From Rostrohypoxylon terebratum (taxonomy: Eukaryota; Ascomycota; Sordariomycetes; Xylariales; Hypoxylaceae), in contig MU386098.1 in assembly GCA_022497145.1 (NCBI GenBank), forward strand, positions 1-15,253: a stretch of DNA of 15,253 nt, given 5' to 3'. Under the pieces are notes generated by a model, which worked only from the letters and a program-made list of their open reading frames with translations, was not told the origin of the DNA and did not search any database. Made by a program: the position numbers and the translations under genes. Shown here piece by piece: positions 1 through 7,454 of the stretch (the stretch's first letter is position 1; each line of letters begins with the position of its first letter).

Positions 1-91
1 ATCACATTTGACCTCTACAATTACTGTTACCTTAAAATCAAGACCCCCTTATGAAGCTATACTTACTAAGCCTAAGTATAGGTTCGTCACA
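1..91. mobile_element. 3' tail of an LTR-like element, cut by the window edge
   Basis: This stretch shares an 18-bp core with the complete LTR-like element further right: positions 25-42 match 2086-2103 at 17 of 18 bases. It also ends in a similar 11-bp terminus (81-91 against 2158-2168, 10 of 11). The element therefore appears to end at position 91 with CGTCACA, against CGTAACA in the other copy. The stretch between core and terminus is shorter here (38 against 54 nt), so the copies have diverged by indels. It could be the left LTR of one element whose right LTR is 1825-2168, or a separate solo LTR. Confidence 0.5.
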
Positions 92-1824
92 TATAAATAA
101 TAGATATTATTTAAATAATAATTAATAATAACTTAAAAGCCGTTATAATAAAATACGTATTTTTTAATGTATTATTTTACTTATGATATTTAATTTTTAA
201 AGATATATATACGTATTATCCTTTTTTAAAGGTATATTTATATTTTATCTTTTAATACTTTTAAATCGTTATAATATAATTTAATTATAAATCTTTTATA
301 TGATTTGATGGATTTCTTCTAATCGCAGCTTTTTTTTAAATTTATTTATAAATATATTTAATATATTTAATAAATTATTAATTTTAAAGAAATTATATTT
401 TAAATATTAAAAAAACTATTATAACCATTTAATTTTAATATTTAATTATATATTATAATAATTTAAGTTAAAAGTTTAAATAAGTTTTAAGTTATAACAT
501 TTATTCGTTATTTGTAAAGCATTATTTCTTTTATATTTTTTATTATAATACGTTATTTTAACGTTTTATATGTATGTTAAAAATAAAGCGTAGTTATGTG
601 TAATATAAAGTTTAATAGTGGTGGTAATATTTTAAAGGCGGTGTATATATTATACTTAATTAAGGTTAATTTAAAGTTATATCTTTATTTACATTATAAC
701 CGTAAATCTTTTTCTTTTTTACTTTTTAACTTTAATATAATAATTATTTTTATTTAATTAATAAATTATAATGTTTACTTTAAAATGTTTAACTAATTCT
801 TAACATTTTTATTAATTTTTTTAATTTTATTATTACTTTTAAAATATAATAAAATAATAAGTTTAAATATAATATTATACTTTTAATTTTAAATAATAAT
901 TTTATTATTTATAAAACTTAAAATATTATTAAATATTTTTTTTTAAAAATATTTAAACGTTTTATTAATTTTTATTCATAAATAATATAACGTAATAATT
1001 TAATGTTTAATTGTTTTTATTCATAGTTTTTTTATTAATTACGTTAGTTATTTATTTTAATATAAAAAAAGTTTAAACTTTTTATTATTATAAAAGTTTC
1101 TTTTTTAAATTAACTTAAATTTCATTATATTTTATAGTTTTAAAAAAACAATGTTAATATATTTTAACTTTAATTCATTATTATAAAATTATATAATAAA
1201 GGTTATATAACTTTAATATTATTTGTTAATTTTTATTAATAAAATTAATATTTTATAAAAAATATTAAAGATTTTTTTAATTTAATAATATATAAAATTA
1301 CACGGTGAGGTGCGAAGTTATTTTCGTATTAAAACCGGATTAAATTAAAATTAAAGTATGTAAATTATAATTTTTTAAGTATTTATAAGGTTTTATTTTA
1401 ATTATTATAAAGTTTTTTTTAAAAATATAAAAGTTTAATAAAAAAAACTTTTAAAAAATAAAATATATTTATAATTAAAAAATATTTATAATTAAAGTTT
1501 TATATTTTAAAATATTTATTTATAATAGTTTTATATAATTAAAATATATAAATAATACTTTTTAAATAATTAATTAATTTTTATTAACATTTCATAAACT
1601 TTATAAAAAAGTTTATTTATTTTTTATTTTATTTTATAATATATTTAATAGTTAAAAAATAATTATTTTATTAATAAAGATATAATTTATAACTTATTAT
1701 ACAAATAATATCAAAATCTTAATAATAAATTTAATAAAAGATTTTATTTTTTCATTAATTAATAAAAAAAACATTTAATTATTATTTATTATATAATAAA
1801 CGTTAATTTTAAGTTTCTTTTAAT
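92..1824. repeat. Extremely AT-rich, gene-free block, probably RIP-degraded repeat DNA
   Basis: Composition is almost pure A and T: positions 841-900 and 1501-1560 each hold only two G or C bases. No open reading frame of note survives. The few remaining cytosines often sit in CpG. In 541-1080 I count about 8 CpG and 4 CpA, although A is far more common than G. CpA loss with relative sparing of CpG fits RIP, which favours CpA to TpA change. A small GC-richer patch remains at about 1301-1340. The block lies between two LTR-like copies and may be the remains of a transposon interior, but no protein domain is left to show this. Confidence 0.7.
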
Positions 1825-2168
1825 TGTTACGATCCAAAGATACGACCACCGGAAGAAGTAATAATCCGAAGGTCACGTGACTGAAACGATGAATCGACGA
1901 ACTCACCATTAGTTCCCATCGATTCATTCCTCTACCAGCGAAGGAGAGTTAATATATAAAGAATCGAAATTTCCTATTGTATTTAGTTTTAGTTCTTCAG
2001 CTTTCAATCTAAGTATTCAGACCGCACTTGAATATAGAGTCCCAGGAAATCTCTTTTACGAACAGAATCGTCAACCCTACAGTATTGTTACCTTAAAACC
2101 AAGTTCCCCAGGGTACGTATCCGCTCTACGAAGTCAGTTAGACAGAGGTAGTAGACGGGTTCGTAACA
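1825..2168. mobile_element. LTR-like element, 344 bp, probable solo or terminal LTR
   Basis: The element begins TGTTACG and ends CGTAACA, a perfect 7-bp terminal inverted repeat of the TG...CA type seen at LTR retrotransposon ends. Base composition jumps at both borders: 1861-1920 is 45 percent GC, between flanks below about 10 percent. It contains a TATA-like string (1953-1960) and a perfect 10-bp palindrome, GTCACGTGAC (1872-1881), as expected for an LTR promoter. Part of its 3' third recurs at 1-91. The flanking five bases differ (TTAAT and ATATT), so no intact target-site duplication is seen. Superfamily and orientation cannot be fixed without an interior. Confidence 0.6.
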
Positions 2169-2340
2169 ATATTAAATATTAAACAATTTTATAATATATT
2201 ATATATAATAATAATTTAATCATTAATTATTATATAATAATAACTTTAAAATTAATTTAATTAATTAAAACGTATATTAATTATATTATTATATATATTA
2301 TTTTTATAAAAAACCTTAATTACATAAAAGTGGTTAAAAA
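2169..2340. repeat. AT-rich tail of the degraded block
   Basis: Nearly pure AT sequence resumes directly after the LTR-like element and ends at about 2340, where composition rises towards normal. No gene or site is visible in it. Confidence 0.65.
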
Positions 2341-3395
2341 ACACGGTTTACGTGTTTCGGAACAACGTCGTTCCTTAATTAAGTAGCCTTAACCATTTGA
2401 CAACCTTCGAAACTTAAGCACGTGTCCGTTTTCTCATAAAACGTGATAAAACAATCACATTCCTTTTTCTCTTAACATCATGTGCGGGGAAATAAGTTTG
2501 TAACTTCGTACTTTACCTTGTATTTCTAGTCTAGCGGCATTGTAATGTCTTGTAAGTTATAACCCGCTCTCAGCCACTCCTTCCTTCATATGGGAGAGGG
2601 GGAACCATGACCAGCATAGGAGATAGGACTATGCCTTGCATATCGGGAGTATATCCTTGACGCCTATCAGCAACCCTTGGATGGCTAGTGGTGCATAATA
2701 CCACAGAAAAGCCGGCGAGAAAGCATGGTGTTCTCAATACGGAAGGCGGTTGTTGTCATGAACGACGCCGAAGCTCAAATAAGCTTAATCAAGCTCATCC
2801 CGATGATCTAACTCGTGGCTCACTGCTGCTCACTGTTGCTTGGCACTCATTCATTGTGCGTGGCTTGTCTTGGACGAAGCTTGGTCACCTCTGCTACCTG
2901 CTGTCATTGGTCGTCTTATCACGATGAATGCTCCGTGCTTAATTTCGTTGCACCTGAGTAAATCCGAACCCCTGGAACTATACCACCCCAACCCAGGAGG
3001 TGCGCTCTCAGGTTGGGGTAGTACTACCGACCCTTATTCCGTATATCCTCTCATTGAACAGACGAAAGTGGACTCTCTTCTCGCCAACAAATAGAAGACT
3101 TAAGCTTGACCAAGCTCTTTCTAGGAGGTGAAGCTGTGATCGGCACTCGTTGTGCGGCCAGACTGGCAGACTGGCCGCCTAGGGCAGGGAATACTGTCGT
3201 CGACTTGCGTCCCTTACCCTTTCTATGACTCCCTTCCAACCTCACATGAGTTATTCACATGCCTCTGGCTGCTGGCAAGCCTGTCTGACAGCCAGATACT
3301 CTCTCTGGCAAGGATCTGCCATCATGAATAATACCGTGGCTTCGTATTCAAGCTCTCGATGCTTCAGTTCTGGCCGAGGTGCTGCTACGGAATAA
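2341..3395. other. Upstream intergenic region of the subtilisin gene
   Basis: No convincing gene. Short open frames at about 2688-3094 have no recognisable domain and look like chance. Structure seen: a near-palindrome at 2359-2374 (GGAACAACGTCGTTCC, two mismatching positions per arm pair set), an imperfect 13-bp hairpin at 2981-3023, a perfect 8-bp inverted repeat at 3154-3161/3171-3178, and another at 3264-3271/3289-3296. A decayed direct repeat is listed separately. The composition step at about 2340 marks the edge of the degraded block. Confidence 0.5.
2780..3156 (+). repeat. Pair of decayed direct repeats upstream of the subtilisin gene
   Basis: A 17-bp motif at 2780-2796 recurs at 3101-3117 with 15 of 17 bases identical. 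The two differences are A/G and T/C transitions. Further on, GGCACTC followed by TTGTGCG occurs in both copies (2842-2860 and 3142-3156), with different spacing. The shared order suggests an old duplication with deletions. The origin is unknown. Confidence 0.35.
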
Positions 3396-3404
3396 TATAA
3401 AAAG
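3396..3404 (+). promoter_or_regulatory. Probable TATA box of the subtilisin gene
   Basis: The string TATAAAAAG lies about 119 nt before the ATG at 3523, a plausible distance for a fungal core promoter with a short 5' UTR. No transcript data are available to fix the start site. Confidence 0.45.
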
Positions 3405-3522
3405 ACCGGTTCTGCCTTGTATTGGAAGCCTACGTTCTCGTCCCCATACTGCTTAGATATAAGTAAAACTTCGCCTTTGACCACTACTACACTTGGAGTG
3501 TCGTTTTCATCCATCACTTAAA

Positions 3523-4932
3523 ATGCGTACAGCTACTGCTCTTGCCTTGCTGCCTCTGGCACTTGCTGCACCGCCCTCCAGAAGGGATGCCCCCGCCCGG
3601 GTGGTCAAGCCTCGGGGAGCTCAGCTAGTCGATGGTAAATACATCGTCAAGATGAAGGGCAGTGTCACCACCGAGTCTCTGCACAACTCTATCCAAGCTA
3701 TCTCCAGCGACGCCGACTTTGTATACAACAACAATGATTTCAAGGGCTTTGCTTCCAGCCTGTCGGCGGAAGAGCTCGAGGCTCTACGAAACAATGACAA
3801 TGTAAGCTAAACACGGCGGAGAGCTTTCCATGTTTGATTACATTCTAACCATTTCTCTCCAGGTCGACTATATCGAGCAGGATGCTGTCGTCACCATCAA
3901 GGCAACGCAGGAGAATGCCGATTGGGGTCTTGCGCGCCTGTCCAACTCCAAGCCTGGCAGCACCACATACACCTACGACGATTCAGCTGGCGAAGGAACT
4001 TGTGCCTACGTCATTGACACTGGTATCGAAGTAGACCATGAGGCATGTGATGGCTGCATTCCCACCCTGTTAGCCAAGAACGGTAGACTAACCTTATACA
4101 GGAGTTCGAGGGCCGTGCCAAGTGGCTCGCTAATTACGCTGGTGACGGCGATGACACCGATGGCAATGGGCACGGCACGCACGTATCTGGTACCATCGGT
4201 TCCAAGACATACGGAGTCGCTAAGAAGACCAATCTTTTTGCGGTCAAGGTCCTTGACGCTAGTGGTTCCGGTACTAAGTATGACGTCTCTCTTCTCTCTT
4301 TGTCTCTTGTCTCTTCTGTGGCATACCCGGCATACCTAGGACCTAGGTTCTATGTCACTGAGCATATATATGGAAAGACAAATTTGACTAACTGAAACCG
4401 CAGCTCTGGTGTTATTGCTGGCATGGATTTCGTAGCACAGGATGCTGCAAGCCAGGATTGCCCCAAGGGTGTTGTTGTGAACATGTCGCTCGGAGGATCT
4501 ACTTCTAGCGCGGTGAATGATGCAGCTGCCAGCATAGTGAACGCTGGTCTTTTCCTTGCCGTCGCGGCGGGTAATGAGGCCGCGGACGCGTCGACGTCCT
4601 CTCCAGCTTCCGAGCCATCAGCTTGCACCGTCGGCGCCACCACTAAGGATGACGAATTTGCTGAATACTCCAACTACGGCAGCCTTGTCGATGTCCTCGC
4701 GCCAGGGACCGATATTGAGTCGACATGGATCGGTGGAACGACGAACACCATCTCCGGCACTTCCATGGCCTCTCCCCATATTGCCGGTCTCGGTGCTTAC
4801 TTCCTGGGACTCGATGCTTCGCCGGTGGCTGACTTGTGCGACTACATCGCCAAAACTGCCCTCTCCGGCGCCATCTCCGGAGTCCCTAGCGGTACTGCTA
4901 ACTCGTTGGCCAACAATGGCCAGTCGTCTTAG
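3523..4932 (+). CDS. Secreted proteinase K-like subtilisin (S8A) preproprotease
   Basis: Proposed exons are 3523-3801, 3863-4042, 4102-4277 and 4404-4932, giving 387 residues, the usual size of a proteinase K precursor. The in-frame ATG at 3493 was rejected because the one at 3523 puts a signal peptide (about residues 1-16) at the N-terminus. An I9 inhibitor propeptide covers about 38-105, and the mature enzyme starts near Ala107. The catalytic triad is Asp145 (IDTGI), His177 (NGHGTH) and Ser332 (GTSMASPH), with Asn269 as oxyanion residue. Cys140, 231, 286 and 357 match the two disulfides of proteinase K. Its free Cys after HGTH is Val181 here. The family is a secreted, broad-specificity endoprotease that digests external protein, as in saprotrophs and insect or nematode pathogens. 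Introns have CTAAC branch points at 4088-4092 and 4388-4392. Intron 2 uses a GC donor. The family call is firm. Physiological role is inference. Confidence 0.95.
4043..4101 (+). other. GC-AG intron of the subtilisin gene
   Basis: The join GAG|GCATGT...ATACAG|GAG uses a GC donor. It is the only join I found that keeps frame and gives residues IDTGIEVDHEEFEGRA, matching the spacing of the proteinase K family. The GT at 4031 would delete four residues from this conserved loop, and the GT at 4047 would create a stop codon across the join. A branch point CTAAC lies at 4088-4092. Confidence 0.75.
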
Positions 4933-5389
4933 AGCAGAGACCTTGGTGATGATGACGATGATGACGGCGACATGAGTAATCAGATGGTCGGGAGGTGTTT
5001 AGTGGAACTTTATAGGTAGTTGAACTGGTTTAATCATGTGGAATAGGGAATAGCTTGAGAGGTCGTGTATATAGTCGAGTATATTTTATTTTATCGTCAG
5101 TAACCGGATTACCTACCTCACTAATTAGCCCTGCGATCAGATTATCTGACTGTTCTTCACCCATGTCTCTACCTCTCTCACGACAACTCATTGTAAAGAT
5201 CGATTAGTTAACTAGTGAGAGACCGCATTCGTATTACGGGAAACTTTGGTGTGCTTTGAAGGTAGTGACATAGTGGTCGTACTTCTACCACAGGACATCT
5301 GCTGCCTTTGTTACTACTACTCTAAGCATCCCAGCGCTCCTCTGACGACATAATCTTGAATCTAGTTAGCTAGGTTAAGTACTAGGTAG

Positions 5390-5390
<1 letters not shown>
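4933..5390. other. 3' flank of the subtilisin gene, no gene seen
   Basis: After the stop codon there is a short GAT-rich stretch (about 4945-4972), then ordinary intergenic sequence with a T-rich, AT-rich patch at about 5078-5095 that could lie near the poly(A) site. No open frame or RNA gene is recognisable. Confidence 0.5.

Positions 5391-5461
<71 letters not shown>
5391..5461. repeat. Compound microsatellite (CA)20 then (AT)14
   Basis: Twenty CA units fill 5391-5430, and after a TGC spacer fourteen AT units fill 5434-5461. Alternating purine-pyrimidine tracts can adopt Z-DNA or cruciform forms, and the length makes this a likely polymorphic marker. It lies well away from any coding sequence. 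Confidence 0.95.
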
Positions 5462-5464
<3 letters not shown>

Positions 5465-5837
5465 GACAGATCTCTTGCAATTGAACTTTCCATTTTCTGC
5501 TTTTCACTTTGTACTTCAATTCGTCTCACCTTGGATAGGGATGGTCTCTGTTAAGACAAGATTGTTTAAAATACCAACTGTACTCACTGGGCGGTACCTA
5601 AGAGTTAAGTAAAATGCACAGCCTATACGAGCTATATTCCATAGGAGCAGAGCCGCATAGAGGTTAGTGAATATAGAAGTTCAATTACGTATATATTAAC
5701 ATATTAGATGTGACTAGTACAATGAGCTACTAATAATGAGCCACTAAACAGAAGCTTACGTAAAGTTATGCTATGCGCTGGTACTTAATCAATGTTAAAT
5801 CCGAAAATTTTCATCCAGATCGTAGATCAAATTTGTG
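5462..5837. other. Intergenic stretch before the tRNA gene
   Basis: Moderately AT-rich sequence. A short open frame at about 5430-5612 begins inside the microsatellite and has no recognisable domain. I see no gene or clear regulatory site here. Confidence 0.5.
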
Positions 5838-5933
5838 GGTGGCTTCGTATAGTGGTTAGTACAACACGTTGTGGTTATCCAATAATAACTAAACGTTTCC
5901 GTGTAAACCTGGGTTCGATTCCCAGAGCCGCCA
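5838..5933 (+). tRNA. tRNA-His, anticodon GTG, with a 24-nt intron
   Basis: A full cloverleaf can be folded. The acceptor stem is 5838-5844 with 5926-5932 (one G-U pair) and the discriminator is A5933. The D arm is 5847-5862. The anticodon stem is ACACG 5864-5868 with CGTGT 5900-5904. The anticodon GTG is at 5871-5873, and the T arm CTGGG-TTCGATT-CCCAG is at 5909-5925. An intron at 5875-5898, directly 3' of position 37, interrupts the anticodon loop as usual for nuclear tRNAs. The spliced length is 72 nt. The internal B box GGTTCGATTCC (5912-5922) is intact. The tRNA decodes CAC and CAU. The extra 5' G of tRNA-His is known to be added after transcription in eukaryotes. Discriminator A is the eukaryotic cytosolic form. 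Confidence 0.92.
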
Positions 5934-5938
5934 TATAC

Positions 5939-5942
5939 TTTT
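5939..5942 (+). terminator. RNA polymerase III T-run terminator of tRNA-His
   Basis: Four T residues follow six nucleotides after the mature 3' end of the tRNA, with further T-runs just beyond, as expected for Pol III termination. Confidence 0.7.
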
Positions 5943-6516
5943 ATTTTATGTTTTATTTTTTACATAAAAAAAATTCATGATACTTAGTAGTTGAGTGCAT
6001 ATACGTATGTGTATATATGAGATATTTTATTGTTTGTCCTTGTCTTGTTTTTTTTTTAAATCTAATGAATCTGGTAGTTTTCCTAAAGAAAGAAAAAAAA
6101 CTAAAAAAAAAGCGAGCTGCTATCTACGTCATAAAGAAACCTAACGCAAAATTCGTATTAATAGCTGTATTGATTTCTTTACATCCACTTGAAAATTGCA
6201 CTAAGGATGCCTGTTTCTGCTTCGAAGGTTGTCGCTACTTCTCTTACTCGAAGAGCTCGGGGGGAACCGAGAGACAATATCATATAAAACATTAAATGTT
6301 CACCGGGCATCTTTCAGGTGCAGGCTACTTCTAGTACAATAGCTACAATAGCTATCCGATCATCCCGACCTGCCTGACCTGCCCGACCTAGCAATCTAGC
6401 GTAGGCGAAAACCTTAAGCCTATCTAGGTAGGTAAGTAAGTAAGTAGGTAGGTAAGGTCGATAGTTGCAGATATTTCATTTACCGCAGAATATGGGATAG
6501 TATGATAATCGGCTTA
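5943..6516. other. Intergenic stretch with simple repeats
   Basis: Holds T- and A-runs (about 6049-6058 and 6090-6112) and a tandem CCTGCC/CCCGACCT-type patch at about 6365-6391. A degenerate TAGG/TAAG tetranucleotide array lies at 6424-6456. The open frame at 6017-6295 is rich in Lys and Phe, starts in homopolymer runs and has no domain, so I do not call it a gene. Confidence 0.5.
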
Positions 6517-6684
6517 TTACTTGATTTCGATCTTTGTCTCTCGAAGCTTTAGCTTGCTGCCACGCGCAGCAGCTCGCAAATCCTTCTTCCGTTCTACCTG
6601 GACTCTGGGGTCGCCCCGATATTGAATTGTCACATGTGCTACTGTGCTGATTTCCGGCAGTTTGACGTCAAGTCGAGTGTTCAA
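6517..6684 (-). pseudogene. Possible coding remnant or last exon of an unrecognised gene
   Basis: Reading the minus strand from 6684 down to tandem stop codons (6519-6517 and 6516-6514) gives 55 residues that look like real protein. It is hydrophilic and Lys/Arg-rich, contains the stretch PEISTVAHVTIQYRGDPRV and ends KLKLRETKIEIK. Upstream the same frame continues open to about 6790, broken by one TGA at 6699-6697. That TGA is one C-to-T change from CGA. A minus-strand splice acceptor (ATTAG, about 6692-6688) could instead make this a terminal exon. Local GC is higher than around it. I do not recognise the family and found no start codon or upstream exon. Confidence 0.25.
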
Positions 6685-6792
6685 AGCTAATTTTCTTCAA
6701 GCAGTATTTGCATAGAGGGGCTCTTTCTGGCGCACCAAGGCCAATTCCAACAATATCACTACTACCTGTGTCTTACCTAATAGTACTTACCG

Positions 6793-6834
6793 AGTAGTAG
6801 TTCCTACTACTACTACTACTAAAAAAAAAAAAAA
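6793..6834. repeat. Small hairpin with CTA repeats and a run of 14 A
   Basis: AGTAGTAG (6793-6800) and CTACTACT (6804-6811) form a perfect 8-bp stem with a 3-nt loop. CTA units continue to 6820 and an A14 run fills 6821-6834. It is low-complexity sequence with no assigned role. Confidence 0.7.
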
Positions 6835-7342
6835 GGCCAGGGTGAGGCAACATAAAGCCCTCGTTAAGGCATTATCTAGACTCTAGAGGAAGGACTACAA
6901 GGTGCTAGCTATTCTGCAGGATCGTTCGTATATATGTACATGGTAAAATCAAGGCACAATCTAGAACCGTTGGCTTGGATGTGTGGGTGTAGATAGCAAA
7001 GCGACCTTCCGAAAACGTCTTAAGCTAAAGATTGCGCGGATATGAGGAGAACAAACGATAGCTGACATTTAGGTATGTATACTACCTTGCATCTTATCAT
7101 AGGTAGGTACGCGATGAATGCAATTTCCGACCTGGCGTGACCAATGACTCCAATTGGATATAGGAATGCGGGTGGACCGAAGAACTCGACCTGTCGGGCT
7201 GTTGATCCTTGCTCCCGGTCAGCTTACAGAAAGAACATGCATGGTATGGGATGCATTGGATTGGTGGATGGATGTATTGTTATGTAGGTACGAGATAGCG
7301 TGCTCTGCTGAGTCTGCTCTGCATGTTACCGCACTTTATTAC
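6835..7342. other. Upstream region of the sedolisin gene
   Basis: Ordinary-composition intergenic sequence. Short TAGGTA and GTAGGTA motifs recur (7070-7110, 7285). The open frame at about 7154-7369 overlaps the likely core promoter and has no domain. No other gene is seen. Confidence 0.5.
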
Positions 7343-7349
7343 TATAAAG
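7343..7349 (+). promoter_or_regulatory. Probable TATA box of the sedolisin gene
   Basis: TATAAAG lies 112 nt before the ATG at 7455. That spacing is almost the same as for the TATA-like box of the subtilisin gene. This is inference from sequence only. Confidence 0.45.
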
Positions 7350-7454
7350 TCTCACCAGCACCGTTCTAGAGATTTCCCTCCCCAGGATCCAGCCGCAGCT
7401 GTTCTTTCGCCCGTCTCTTTCCGGTTCCTACCTGGCTTTACAGTGATTGCAACC

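Noticed and set aside
1301..1340. GC-richer patch in the AT-rich block as a possible gene relic
   Set aside because: Too short and without any readable frame or structure.
2688..3245. Overlapping short open frames on both strands upstream of the subtilisin
   Set aside because: No recognisable domain, overlapping each other and several hairpins, and next to degraded DNA.
3251..3517. Minus-strand open frame of 88 codons ending just before the subtilisin start
   Set aside because: It covers the subtilisin TATA region and leader and has no domain. It is best explained as chance.
3493..3522. Earlier in-frame ATG for the subtilisin
   Set aside because: It would place ten polar residues before a clear signal peptide. 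The ATG at 3523 gives a standard secretion signal.
6017..6295. 92-codon open frame after the tRNA gene
   Set aside because: Begins among homopolymer runs, has a biased Lys/Phe composition and no domain.
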